From: Triglochin maritima
Taxonomy: Eukaryota; Streptophyta; Magnoliopsida; Alismatales; Juncaginaceae
Assembly: GCA_963682175.1 (NCBI GenBank)
Contig: OY821787.1
Coordinates: 15,912,501-15,976,500 of the forward strand
Direction of reading: 5' to 3'
Length of the DNA stretch: 64,000 nt
Shown here: positions 1 to 11,440 of the stretch, piece by piece
Layout of the letters: every line of letters begins with the position of its first letter
How positions within the stretch are numbered: the stretch's first letter is position 1
The notes under the pieces: generated by a model
The model's database searches: none
What the model was told of the DNA's origin: nothing
Seen by the model: the letters and a program-made list of their open reading frames with translations, nothing else
Position numbers and translations under genes: made by a program

Positions 1-620
1 CATGCTTACATGTAGATGAGGGTAATTTAACTTTTGTAATATGGTATTTTTCTATATATATGTAAGAGTAATTTCATCAAAAAATGGTAAACCATCTATA
101 GAACTTTATTTAATGAAGTATATATGTTGTATTGAATGAATTATGGACTCTTACGACAAAGCATGGAGCAATGTGTGGCAAAGTAGTAATCAACATGAAT
201 AATGTTAGGGGTATGTGACTAAGTATAATTGATTGAAACAAAAGTTGTAACATGTTATGTGTGGTAAGTCTATATATTTTGCTGATGGGTATTTGCAAGC
301 AGTTTGTAGAACCAATAATTGACCAGTTTAATTTTTTGTTACCAAGCAACTTGTATGGAACAATGTGTAGCAAAGTAGCAATCAGGATGAATAATGTTAG
401 GAGTATGTGACTAAGTGTAATTGATAGAAACAAAAGAAGTAACATGTTGTGTGTGGTAAGTCAAGATGTTTTGCTGAAGGGTACTTTCAAGCAGCCTGTA
501 GAACCAAGTATTGATCAACAAAAGTGGACGTAAACCCACAAATTAGGTATGGTAATTGGATGTATACAATAGGATAAATTTATTTTACTTTATGTAAGGT
601 TGTATGCGTTGTAGTAAATA
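1..620. repeat. degenerate direct-repeat region
   Basis: AT-rich non-coding sequence with imperfect direct copies of a unit containing GTTAGGRGTATGTGACTAAG. Copies start near 164 and 357, and a more diverged copy starts near 641. A segment at about 535-600 (GGTAATTGGATGTATACAAT) resembles one at about 18600-18640, so both places carry the same unnamed repeat family. No convincing coding sequence is present. Confidence 0.5.
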
Positions 621-2731
621 AAATATGGACCTTGTAAGATGGAGCATGGAACCCTGGGTACTAAAGTGGTAATAAACATGAACTTTGTTAGGAGATACGT
701 GACCAAGTGTAATCAACATGACAAGTTGGGTTTATGTAATGGCCCCGATCTTGCGGGTACGCGCGCAAGGGAAACCAAGCAAACTGTCGTGATCAGAGTC
801 ATCCACAAGGACCGAAGGGGGTTACAAGAAAGGAATACACATACGAGACATATTGAATAGAACATACATGGATAGACTAAACATAAGATATAACTGAAAA
901 GGGAAATTATCCATATATTGAAATAAAGTCAAATACATTACATCGAGTTCAAAAGGGAAATACATCATAACTAATGCGGAAGCAAAAGACAACTAGAATA
1001 ATATGGTTGACATGTCCCTTGTGTACAGAATCCTCTGAAATTTCGTCAGTCAAATCCCTGAAGGAAACCTAAGTACCTGAGGCAAAACATCAACGAATAT
1101 GCGTGGGTTTTCAATAAGGAAAATTTCGTATGCCCCGTGTCCAAAAACTGGATGAGAAGTTATGCATGAGGCCTAACTACCACACGTGCAACCGAAGTGA
1201 TCCCTCTACATAGGAATCAAACCACCAGTCTTATTGGTCTAATCCACAATCGGGTCACTCGACACTGACCCACCGTTTGTCACAAAGCGGTCTTCTGGAT
1301 TGACATCCCAACTAGCGGCAATGGACCTACATGTTTCCATCGCGACATTGGGAATACCCATCCTGTAGCAAATGACAGTGCACCTGTCCAGATCTTATCC
1401 TATGTCTGACCTCTCTACATAGAGGTCTTTTCGAATAGGCCTCTCTACATAGAGGTCCTACGCATGGTCCGTCAGCCCCACAACAATCGTGCCCAAGATT
1501 CATTTTATTAACCAAATGGAAATGCAAGCTATCTATAGGACTATATCCAATCTATAGCTAACATTTTCAGGCACGAGCCCAACACGAAGAGCATACAATT
1601 ACACTCACTATGGCTTCAAACACATCACAAGTAACACATGCAAATCAGCAACTTGATAGCCATAATGAAACCAACTCGAACAAGCATAACCATGCAACCT
1701 CGCTATCTACGGGTCATGTGATTCAGGTCCTTATAGGTACATTTCATGACAATAATATCACACAAGAGAAGCAAATCAGAAATGGAAATAACATAATAAA
1801 TCAACAAGTCAGGCCAATCATACAACTACTGCATGTTGTCCCAACTATATACTTGAGCTACAGGTCGTGAAGTGATGGCTATAAGGTTGAAGCTTCACCC
1901 TACTTATATGCATACACAACATCATCCTTTACAGAAGAAATTAATATCAATATAAGCAACTCAAGCTCATGCAACATCAGTTTAGTAAATATAGAAATCA
2001 TGCATGCAACGTGAAGCAATGAAACATGCAAGAATCGGTCGTAAGTTTCATATCATGAGCTAATAATTTCCAGGAACGAAGATTAATTGCATACAACAAT
2101 ATATTCTTGATATGAACATGTATACTCATCATTACATCTGTACTGACATGAGATAACCATAAAACCACACATTCACAGGCAACACATAATGTATATACGA
2201 ATCAATACAACAAGAAAATCAAGGCATGCATACACCAAAGTGAGAAACATCAACAACTGAAATACATGCATGCACCACCTTTGATTCTTCTCCTGACTTC
2301 CAGACCTCTCCCTCCATGTCATCTTAAGGCGGGGAAGACACGAACGCAGCGAGGCAAGGTGAACCAGCCAGCCCACGTAGCAGGAGATACGTGTGATGCC
2401 AACCGAATCAACGATTAGCGCCAACATGCACTTCGCACGTGGCCAGACATTCTCCCACCCCAGCTATGCCCAACCTCCACCCCACCAGGCCCCACCTCAC
2501 GCCCTCCGAGGTCAGCCACCACCGGAAATCAGCCACACCAGCTGGCTGTCCAGGAGCTATGCCCCAGCGCAAGGTAGAGACCCAAGACATCCATGCACGC
2601 ACCAGCCATGCATGGCCTCAAGGCTGGAGCTGTCCTGCCTCCTCCCTTCGAGTATCATGACTGGAACCAAGTCAGACCTCACCGGGGCTCGTCAGAACTC
2701 TGGTGCATCCTGGCAACCCCCAACAGCCAGC
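621..2731. other. no gene seen; LTR-like degenerate sequence
   Basis: No coding region could be supported. The stretch around 1030-1150, with its 'cctgaggcaaa ... ttttcaataaggaaaatttcg' wording, resembles the part of the chromovirus-like LTR at 22990-23060 that reads 'tgcctgagtttccataaggaaa'. The region may therefore hold an old LTR of that type in the same orientation. The CTCTCTACATAGAGGTC phrase occurs twice (about 1411 and 1440). From 2390 to 2730 the sequence is GC-richer, with overlapping spurious frames. Confidence 0.3.
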
Positions 2732-3139
2732 CACTAGTGCAGAAAAGACCATACACGTCAGTAGACAAAGGTATATATGACGAATTTTGGTGGTATATAG
2801 GACCATCGTATATTTACCCAACACCTATGCCTTGGTGTATAGACTTTGGTTATATACGACCGATGTCTATTATACCTTTAAATAACACAAAAATGTACAT
2901 TACAACCTATAACGGGCATTCAACTTGTACACTACATCAAACCTAAGATGCCCAAGTGCCCCAACTCGATCTCATTCAGCAGTAAAGGAGTGGTGGAGCA
3001 CATCAACCACACCAACAAACAAAAAAATCTCGATGCGGGCTGACTGGTCTGTTACAGTTAGCTGCCAGAGATGGATCCGATTTCAATATAGGAGTTGATA
3101 GAGGTCTGAGATTCTGAGGTCGGGTTTGGGTGCTGAAAG

Positions 3140-3795
3140 GAGATCTGAGGGAGGAAATCATGGAGGAGGCACACAGGTCTCGTTACTCGATACACCCAGG
3201 CAGCACGAAGATGTACAAGGATCTTCAAAGGAATTTCTAGTGGAAGAGGATGAAGACTAAGATAGATGAGTTTGTTGATAGATGCCTGGTTTGTCAGCAG
3301 GTGAAGATTGAGCATCAGAGACTAGTAGGGCCGATGCAGAGGATGGGGCTTCCAGAGTGGAAGTGGGAGCACGCGACAATGAAATTTTGTCACTGGGTTG
3401 CCTAGACGATATAGTCGATCGACTGACCAAGTCAACACACTTTTCAGCTATCAAGACCACGTTACCTGTGGAGGGTCTAGCTAAGTTGTATATTGAGGAG
3501 ATCGTCAGACTTCATGGAGTGCCAGTGAGTATCATTTCTGATAGAGATCCCAGGTTCACGTCCAGATTTTGGGGTACTATACAGAAGGCCTTGGGGACTT
3601 AGTTGAGATTCAACACGACTTTCCGTCTGCAGACAGATGGTCTGTCCGAGAGGACCATCCAGACATTAGAAGATATGCTGAGGGCTTGTACTCTGGATTG
3701 GGCAGGACACTGGGATGAACATTTGCCAGTGATCAAGTTCGTCTACAACAACATCTATCATTCGAGTATTGGAGCAAATCACCCTAACCTTAATT
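3140..3795 (+). pseudogene. Ty3/gypsy chromovirus-type integrase remnant
   Basis: Broken integrase region of a Ty3/gypsy polyprotein. At about 3150-3310 the zinc-binding H-H-C-C module is readable in pieces (SRYSIHPG, then RCLVCQQVK). The catalytic core follows: DRLTKSTHF near 3420, [20 protein letters not shown] near 3510 with the second catalytic Asp, and QTDGLSERTIQTLEDMLRAC near 3635 with the catalytic Glu. It continues to YNNIYHSSIG and then ends abruptly. Stop codons (for example TAG at 3601) and frame changes interrupt it. Integrase joins retroelement cDNA to chromosomal DNA; this copy is dead and lacks the rest of pol. Confidence 0.85.
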
Positions 3796-3962
3796 TCCAT
3801 CGTGCCTCCACCTCGCTGCGTCTGTCACCTCCTTCTTGCCTCATATGTCGTCTCTACCTCACTGAGTGGTCGCCTCCTCCTCTCCGCTGTCGCAACTCGT
3901 CTCCTACGACCACCATCTCTTTGTTCCACCCACCATCCTGACCACCACCTCCTTTCCAATCC

Positions 3963-4345
3963 TAGGGAATGTTCCAATCTTTTAGGTCTCTTTTGATTTC
4001 TTCTTCCCAAGTCAATCTTAGTATGCTTCTCCCTCTTTTTATGTCTTCATTCCGGCTCAACACTCCTCTTCTTACCGGTGCCTCTATCGGTCTTCTTTTC
4101 ACATGTCCAAATCATCTTAGTCTTTGTTGTATAAGCTTCTCCTCTATTGGGCAACTCCCACTGTCTCACGGCTGTCTTTATTTTAAATTCGATCCATCGA
4201 CGTATGTCCACACCTCCACCACAACATCCTTATTTCATCAACGCTCATCTTTTGCACATGTTGTCTTTTCGTGACCCAACATTCTGTATCATACAACACT
4301 TCATGTCTTATAGCGGTTCTATAAAATTTTATTTTAATCCGAAAT
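3963..4345 (-). pseudogene. LINE (L1-type) reverse transcriptase C-terminal remnant
   Basis: Read on the minus strand, the segment encodes the conserved tail of plant LINE reverse transcriptases. Visible pieces are LYDTECWVTKRQHVQ, VAPIEEKLIQQRLR, FGHVKRRPIEAPVRR, RGRSILRLTWEEEIKRDLKD and WNIP. At least two in-frame stops break it, including one where FGHV normally follows Trp. Only about 125 residues of the roughly 1200-residue protein remain, consistent with an old fragment. It faces opposite to the integrase remnant next to it. Confidence 0.75.
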
Positions 4346-4420
4346 CTATACCTATAGACTTCGGATGTGTGGATATCTGACGTCTATTGTGTGACGCTTA
4401 TTGTGCATTCTGCACTAGTA

Positions 4421-4930
4421 AAACCCTTCATGTGCCTGATTGGATGTTGGCGTGATGGTGCAAACACTTACACCACCAGCCACTCCGATGACGGCCAGCC
4501 CACCAGCCATCATCCCCACTTCTCATCTCATCCTTGGGCCAAAAGAATACTTGAGTGGCTGGAGATCGTCGGAGTTGCAGCCCACATTTCCTGCTAGCGC
4601 ATGCCTCTTCCTTGGATTTCTAGCTCGCCGGAGATAGATGTTTCACCGGAGTCACGTTGCATTTTCTGGAAGGGAGAAGAATGATGGCTGGTGGAGTGCA
4701 AAAGAAGTAAGGAGGAAGGAAGGGACAACTGAGACCTTTAGCTTGCCAAAGGCTCTTCCACTTCCCCACTTGCATGTGCATCCTTTGGCCAACAGAATGT
4801 ACCCAAGTCTTCTCTCACCCCTTAGACTTCCATGCCACATGTCACCTCCTCACTTAGCAAGACCACATGCTAGCTGTCACCGGCCTTGTTAGGAGTCTCT
4901 AAGGGACTCTCAAATTCCAACTTTTTTGAG
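4421..4930. other. no gene seen
   Basis: Mixed-composition spacer. Overlapping open frames occur on both strands, but none has a recognisable domain, a plausible start context or a homologue I can name. Confidence 0.5.
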
Positions 4931-6680
4931 CTTTGGTCGCACCAAACGCTCTATCCCCACGGTGAAGTTTGGAAACAGCAACACAACCGTACAACTCCTC
5001 GGTTTCCCTCAGAGTTGGGGACTAGCAGAAATAGTCCCCTCACATGCACACGTGGAAACTAAACAAAGCAACCCCCACACGAAACAACCCTCAAGTCCCA
5101 AAATCCCCCACACACAAATCACAAAACTATGGTAGAACGACCTTCTTTATTAATAGAAAACGTCCCAAAGGGTACGAGTATTACACTCTCAATTTCTCTC
5201 TCCCTCACGCATACAAAGAAATCTCTCGTGCTCTCACTCTCGAATAATAGGCTTAGGTGATGCCTATGTTGCATCTGAAACATTGGGAGGCGTACCCTTT
5301 ATATAGTGCTCGAAGCCCCTACTTCTTCGCACGGTTGGATGCCACCAAACCCATCTCCCTCGGTTACATAAGAATAGCTCCCTATTCTCCCTAAAACCTG
5401 GTATTTAATGTGGCTGAATTATTCCTAAAGAAGTGCTCCCAATCACCCCTTCAATTGAGGAATAAATCTCACATCATGCGTCAACTAAACTTATCTGAAC
5501 CATTTGGTTAAGGAGTTGGTCATGGGGAGACTTGTGTATTTCTTGGATTAAATCTATTCAAACCATGCGTGCAAATAGGAGAGAGGATGCGCAAGTGGAG
5601 TTTGAACTATTCAAAGCCCACGCGCCTATGTTCTCTCACTCGGTTGTGGACCGGTTCCACAACTCCTTTGCCTATTTTCAGCATATGCATAGCTGGCTTG
5701 ACTTTACCCAAAATAGAATACACAAGTGGGAGGAATGTGCGCACATGGGCTGCTCATTAAGCCCTCACATTCTCCTTCATTCGGTTGTTGACCCATTCAA
5801 CAACCTTTCTCCCACGCTATTTTCTAGTGCCCTCCTTTGACCAATCTCCACCCTTGTTCTCCACTCATTTGTTGGCCATTTTCACGTCCATGCTGCCCTC
5901 CTGGTCCTTGCTTGGCCCGCACTCGGTCCTTCCTGGTCTTCAACTCTCCATCATGTTGACCCTCATTGACTCACCTTGACTACGAACTTCGGCTAGTCTT
6001 CTATGTGGACTTGGCTTTGACTCTTCTGGACTTTAGTCCCCACTTAGTCCTCCAGCTTGACTAGTGTTGACTCCTCTTCTTGGCCTACTTTGACCCCCAG
6101 GTCTTGGCTCCTTAACATCTGTGCCTTCAACTCTAATGCATCACCTGCCCACGCGCGTTGTCCATGCACGCCTATGTGCTGCCCGGGTGTTGCCTCGCGT
6201 GTTCCCACACTTCTCAAGTGCCACACCTCATGCCATGTTTGTTGATGCTCCCCACGACCTTCTTGGTCACCCATAGACCCCTTTGGTGCCCTTCCACGTA
6301 CCTCACGATTTAAGCCACCAATAGTGCTATCTTTCACACGCCTTGCCGTTGCTTGCCGGTTGTTCTCGTGCCTCACCTCCCCACGCTTGTCAAGTCCTCT
6401 TTGTGCTTGCCTGCAATTCCATGGGAATCCTTGGCTATTTTGCTTGCTCCCTTTGCTTCTGCTCGCTCGGGTCGTGTTGTGTGCTTCGCAGTTCATTGTG
6501 AGACTCCAAGCTCACGAACCATGCCCGGTTTGGCATACCCTCAGGAATCCTCGATCTCAAGGTGGTGACAGTAGCCACCTTTGCCACTTCACTTGTCCTT
6601 TGCTCAACCATCTATCGTCCTCGAGTTGTCGGTTGTCTTGCACGCCCGATCGCCCACACCTATGTTGGGACCAAACATGA
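4931..6680 (-). repeat. possible degenerate LTR-like repeat
   Basis: Non-coding, C/T-rich on the plus strand with TTGACT/TGACTCC phrases at 5940-6090. On the minus strand CTATATAAAGGGTACG (about 5291-5306) looks like a TATA box about 100 nt upstream of CT-rich sequence, as in an LTR promoter. TGTTGGGACCAAACA near 6663 could mark an LTR edge. No second copy or target duplication was found, so the assignment is weak. The long open frames here have no recognisable protein content. Confidence 0.22.
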
Positions 6681-7077
6681 AATTCTAACTAATTGGCACA
6701 CATGAATAAAAGTGACAACAAAGCAAGATCAATATATAAAAAAGCATAAGATCAAGAACTTACAGTTTCACTAGGGGAGATCTTTTGTTAAAATTGTCTC
6801 GGATTCCGATGTACAAAAGTGATGGTAAATTCATGCACAAAGTAGGAAAAAGTCATTATACCCAATAAGATAAACTCATGTAGACAGTTGGGTAAATCTA
6901 TTGCCTTCAACTTCATCTACAGAACTCCATGTACAATGTGAATGCCAAATCATTACTTCTATTAGATTAGTTAGTTAATGTAAATTGCAATTTTAATGCA
7001 AATCTTCGGCGTAAGGTACTTTCTTTAATCAAGTTATGTCATGTTATGTGGCAATGTTAAGAAATAACAGTTGAAAT
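6681..7077. other. AT-rich spacer, no gene seen
   Basis: Low-complexity AT-rich DNA up to the edge of the solo LTR at 7078. Its last five bases (GAAAT, 7073-7077) are the target duplication of that LTR. Confidence 0.6.
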
Positions 7078-8459
7078 TGTTGGCTTTATGGCCTTAATCT
7101 ATGTTTTGATGATTTAATCAACCTAATATTAATTATAATAAATGTAGAGTAGCACACATATTGCGTAACATATATATTTCTTTATGCTAACTTCTACAAG
7201 TGATCAAGACTCAAGGAAGAAAGGAATTCAAGTCAAGACATGTAATCAAGCTTTTGAAGACATGTAATTTTACTTATAATTGAGTCTTAGGAAACTATAT
7301 AATCTTGAGCATACAAGAGTAAATAACTATTCACATAAACACTAGGTTCCTTATAGAAGTGACACACAAAATATCATATCATATGCACTTCAATAGGTCA
7401 CCCAAACTAGACCGGAAAACACTTAAAAGCAAACCTGAACTGTCTGAGCAAAATTGATCGACCGAACTACTTCTCAGTTCGACCGATTGGATAAGTTAAT
7501 CTGTTAGCCAATAGTGTTAAACCGGTCCACCATTTTTGCGCCTTTTGTTCGATCGTCTACACGTGTCAAATGGTCGTTAGACTTGTCTTATTCTCCAACG
7601 GTCGTTTTTACAAACCCCAAGATTTCTTGTGGCCACCGGTCGAACGATGCCTTCTTGGCGGTCGATCGAAAGAAGACTTTTTGTGTCTTCCCAAACGGCC
7701 TGCTAGTTTCGGTTGAACATTTCCATAAAACCTATCGACCGAACCTAGACTTTTCTCGAGCCCCTAAGTGCCTGATATTTTCGGTCGAACGAATCCATAT
7801 CTTGCGTTCGACCAATTATATTTTACTTGGCCAAATCCCTTGAACGGTCGACCGTTCCATACCTTTAATTCGACCATTCTTTTAAGTAAACTTAAGTTAT
7901 AGCCTTGTTGATTCGACCGCCCTTTGTTCGCTCGACCTTTTATTTCTGGACTGTTCTGGACTCCATGTCTGGATAGACTCCGGTCGACCGTTAGACCCGA
8001 TCCGGTTGACCGAAATTTACCAGAACTGTGACATGCCCAATTCTTTTTTGTGTATCTTACACAAACAACTTTTAATTATATCACAATGGTTGTAACACCT
8101 TAGGAGCTTATAAATAGAGGATCGAACACCTTGTTTAGACAATTCTCCTACACACAATTGTCTCATACATTAGAGAGAAGTCTCCCAATCTCTAAAGCTC
8201 CAACACTACACTCTAAGCCTAAATTCCACACCTTTGATCATTGATATATCCTACTCAAAGTGTGCTCAAGAATAAGAGAGTGTTGTTCCACTCCACAAAA
8301 ATTTGTCAACAATGAAGGCCTTCATCCACAACAATTTGTCAACAATGAAGGCCTTCAGTGAAAGCCCGAAGTGTTCCCTCTCGGATTGTGAGAGGAAGAA
8401 ATCAAGCTAGCGAGGATTGTTCGCGGAGCTTGCTGTGTAAAAGGCTTAATCTTGGTCCG
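7078..8459 (+). mobile_element. solo LTR, family B (probable Ty1/copia), left part
   Basis: It starts TGTTGGCTTTATGG, preceded by GAAAT (7073-7077). Element A splits it at 8459; it resumes at 17066 and ends CCTACA at 17293, followed by GAAAT (17294-17298). Without the insertion it is about 1.6 kb with a perfect 5-bp duplication and no internal domain, hence a solo LTR. TATAAATAG at 8109-8117 is a likely TATA box. The TGTTGG start and CCGCTGCATC near the end resemble SIRE-type copia LTRs, but this is inference. It has many GGTCGACCG-like boxes (7450-8010) and a tandem 30-odd-bp duplication near 8300-8360. Confidence 0.8.
8109..8117 (+). promoter_or_regulatory. TATA box of family B LTR
   Basis: TATAAATAG lies in the promoter-side half of the LTR, about 1.03 kb from its TGTTGG start. 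Position and sequence fit an LTR promoter; transcription has not been shown. Confidence 0.45.
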
Positions 8460-9851
8460 TGTTGAACGTTTTAAATTTAAACCACAAGTGCACGGCCGCG
8501 ATGAAGCGGTGGCAAGTACGGGTCGTCCTCAGGGAGGTGAGCAGGCTCTTATTTATCCGAAATCAAGTGGCAAAAATAGGGGAAGAAAGATGTTTATGCT
8601 AACCTACGCTACACTACGCTAAGAAGTATGAAATGTGAAAGAAGCAACCAAATGATGAAATAAGAACTAAGCTAAGAACAAAACAAGAATGCTGGAATTT
8701 CAGGAAGGGAAAACCCCTAAGGGGTGGAGTGACTGCACACAAGCAAAGAGGTGGGTGTAGAATACATCCTTTAACCACATGAAGGTGGTGTTTATCAAGC
8801 ATAGGAAGTGTCTAAATGTTATGGCAAAACCTATCAATCTATTCACCAACTTAGTTGATTAACATTTACATATGTAAGGTGTTTATTTCAGAACCTAAAC
8901 AAGCATGAGAGGTGTCTAATCATTTTGGCAAAACTCATCAAGTTGTAAATTATATCCTAAACAAGCAAGCATACATTCATGTTTAATCAACACATTGAAA
9001 TTAAAGCATTCATCCCATTCTCTAATGTATGTATGTACCTCTACTCCACCCCCCAAAGGGGATGGAACTACTCACTAAACATTACACTAATTATTAAACT
9101 ATGGAAAGAAAGCATATTAAAACTAAGCTAGAATTAAAAGACGATTAAACTAAAACATGCACAACAATAAAAGAAGCATAAAACAAACAATGGAAGAAAC
9201 ACAAAACTTTATTGATAAAATGACTCACATTAAAAGTAGCATCCTCCTACTTTAGTGTGCGCTTCAAGGCCTCACTTCTAGTAGGAAGAATAGCCACTTA
9301 AAAAATGGAGTGATTACAATAGGAGGTGAAGAGTTCTATTTATAGCCATGGAAAAAGCTAATCTGGGACAATCCCCCGATGTGGGACTAAACAGATACCA
9401 CAGATAGCCTCAACATCCTCTAATACATGTGCTGGAGAAATTTGAGCGCATTTGGGCCAAAAGTGACCGCCAATTAGCGGTCTAAAGTGTCCGGATCGCT
9501 CTGGAATTTCTTGTGGGCTTTTCTGGAAGGCTTTGTTGGTATTTGATGCATCTATTTTGTATGTTGGAGCTCCGACCCGAATCGAATTGGTAAAATACTC
9601 CCCATGATCGTGTGGAGTATTCTGTTTTGCTCTTAGGTCTTTCTGTCTTACGATCAGGTCCTTCTCCCTTGCATCTTGGTCCCCAGATCTCACAATTCAG
9701 TCCTTTTTCCCAGCTTTTGGGTCCTTTTATCCTTCATCTCTTCAAACCTATTTATTCCTGAAAACTAAACATAAAACTCGTGACATAACATTGTTTAGGT
9801 GAAAGATAATGGATATAAGATACAAATATAAGCATGAAATGATGTCAATCA
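8460..9851 (-). repeat. 3' LTR of element A
   Basis: In element orientation it runs from TGATTGACATC (ending at 9851) to the 8460 edge. It is near-identical to the LTR at 15649-17060 but has only one copy of the GACCGCYAATTAGCGGTC palindrome (9465-9482). A TATA box, CTATAAATAG on the minus strand, lies near 9334-9343. Confidence 0.9.
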
Positions 9852-9866
9852 AATACCCCCACACCT
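9852..9866 (-). other. polypurine tract of element A
   Basis: On the minus strand AGGTGTGGGGGTATT immediately precedes the 3' LTR. This is the expected plus-strand primer position. The same 15-mer abuts the 3' LTRs of E and H, and one with a single change abuts that of C. Confidence 0.85.
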
Positions 9867-9952
9867 AACTTTTGCTCGTCCCGAGCAAAACAAAGAAAGA
9901 GAAAAGCATACGAAAAAACAAGAAATCCTAACTCACTTTCGTAGGAATCACG

Positions 9953-10020
9953 GTTGCACTTAGCACGTGCAACAAGCCGTTAAACCTCCTTGTCGCCAAG
10001 GAGGAGGAGTGTTGTCTCCT
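9953..10020 (-). other. conserved three-hairpin block, element A
   Basis: Minus strand, 5' to 3': AGGAG-(ACAACA)-CTCCT at 10020-10005, then directly CCTCCTTG-(GCGA)-CAAGGAGG at 10004-9985, then GTTGCAC-(GTGCTAA)-GTGCAAC at 9973-9953. The 68-nt layout is the same in C, E and H. It lies about 90 nt upstream of the polypurine tract. Function unknown. Confidence 0.7.
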
Positions 10021-11105
10021 GAGGGTTTTCAGCGGATATACCCACAAAATCCGAACAAGATGCATTAATCAATCTAGCTACACGACTCGTTGGACTCATT
10101 TTGTCGATCATGGGACGCGGTAATACTATGGGTCGACTCTATAAATGTAATCGGTCCACACACCTAGCCTAATGAGTTATTCGTGAAAGTTAGTTAAGGA
10201 CTTGAGTGAAAGACATGGACAACCTTAACATCTGAATGTGATACAATGTGTAAAGTCCATTTTGGTTCTTATTTGACTTTTTTTTTCTTTTCTTCTTTTT
10301 TTCATTTTTTTTTCTTCATTGGAGCATTTTATTGGTTGGTGTTTGATTCTCCCAGGGTCAGGTTTCGTGCATCATTGCCTATGTGGACTTACACTATCAC
10401 GTACACCTTCCCCCAAATCTCCACATAGGGCGATCCCTACCACCCGTGTAACGGGAGTTCGGTCGGGGCATCCCAAGTCAGATGACTCGAAAGCACCAGG
10501 CACAAAGTCCCCTCAGACCTACTTTCCTGAGTGATAGGAGCCGTGCGAGAAGAGAGAACACCACTCATTTATCTACATGGGAACCAAAACCCCTACACTT
10601 AAGTTTCACAAAAAGAGATTAAGGGCCCTTGACTACGACAAACTTCCTTATACTAACAGACACGAATTATTTGACTCACTAGGTTCAGGGTGGACTTCTT
10701 TAAATGTTTGAGTGCTGAAACCCTATGATTACACGCCCCCCGAGGGAAAACCGGGGTGCATCCTAACGACTCGATAAGACCTAAAGCCAGTAAACTAGAA
10801 ATCCTAATGCATCAAGTTCAAGACAATTTTGGGAGCTTTCTTTTTACTTTGCCTCTCGACGGTTTTGCACATGCTAAACACACGCAAAAACCCACAAAAC
10901 ATTTTCTTTCGCAAACACATGAAGATTTTGAAAGAAATGTGAAAATTTTAAAGCACTCGGCAAGCAAAAGAAGACAAGTCACCCAAGGATCATGGCAAGC
11001 AGATATATCAATGTTAAATGCGGCACACTAACATGACCCTAGCAGTACACACAAAAGAAAAGAAAACCAAAGGAAAAAGACTCGAATATGTACACACGTA
11101 AAACA

Positions 11106-11144
11106 CCCCCCCCCCCCACACCTACTTCATGCATTGTCCTCAAT
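11106..11144 (-). other. internal G12 tract with conserved motif, element A
   Basis: On the minus strand an ATTGAGGACAATGCATGAAG motif is followed by TAGGTGTG and a run of 12 G, just after the coding part. It resembles a second polypurine tract about 1.24 kb upstream of the real one. Confidence 0.6.
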
Positions 11145-11440
11145 GAATGTGAACAAGATACTACATGGATACATGCATGAAAAAGGAACGATCTCACCAA
11201 CATGAAGTGCAAAGGGACGTTCAGGGTCGTGTTGATGGACACAAACCCAAATTCCCTCAAAACCTGTGAGAAGCTGAAGAAGGGACATAAATACGTGAAG
11301 ATATTGGGCCCAAGTACACAAGGGTTGGGGCCCACAACAATCGATGCTCACTGAAGGAGTCTTTTATTACACACTTTTTTTTGTTTTTTTTGTTTTTACA
11401 AGATATATACATCAACCAAGATATTCTCATAATCATTTGG

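Larger units (their letters stand above)
2732..4420. mobile_element. possible CACTA-like element enclosing retroelement fragments
   Basis: The left edge reads CACTAGTGCAGAA. The right edge is the inverted form TTCTGCACTAGT followed by A. Subterminal sequence inside both ends is alike (CGTCAGTAGAC on the left; inverted CGTCACACAATAGACGTCAG on the right). CACTA (CMC) transposons carry such termini. Against the call, the last right-hand base is A rather than G, and no matching 3-bp target duplication is seen (AGC versus AAA). The interior holds a gypsy integrase remnant and a LINE remnant in opposite orientations, so if real it is a non-autonomous composite. Confidence 0.3.

Noticed and set aside
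6044..6496. 150-residue minus-strand frame
   Set aside because: Open because of skewed composition in an LTR-like repeat; no domain recognised and a competing frame on the other strand.
8614..8802. 62-residue frame repeated at 15802-15990
   Set aside because: The frame appears twice only because it lies within the two LTRs of element A.
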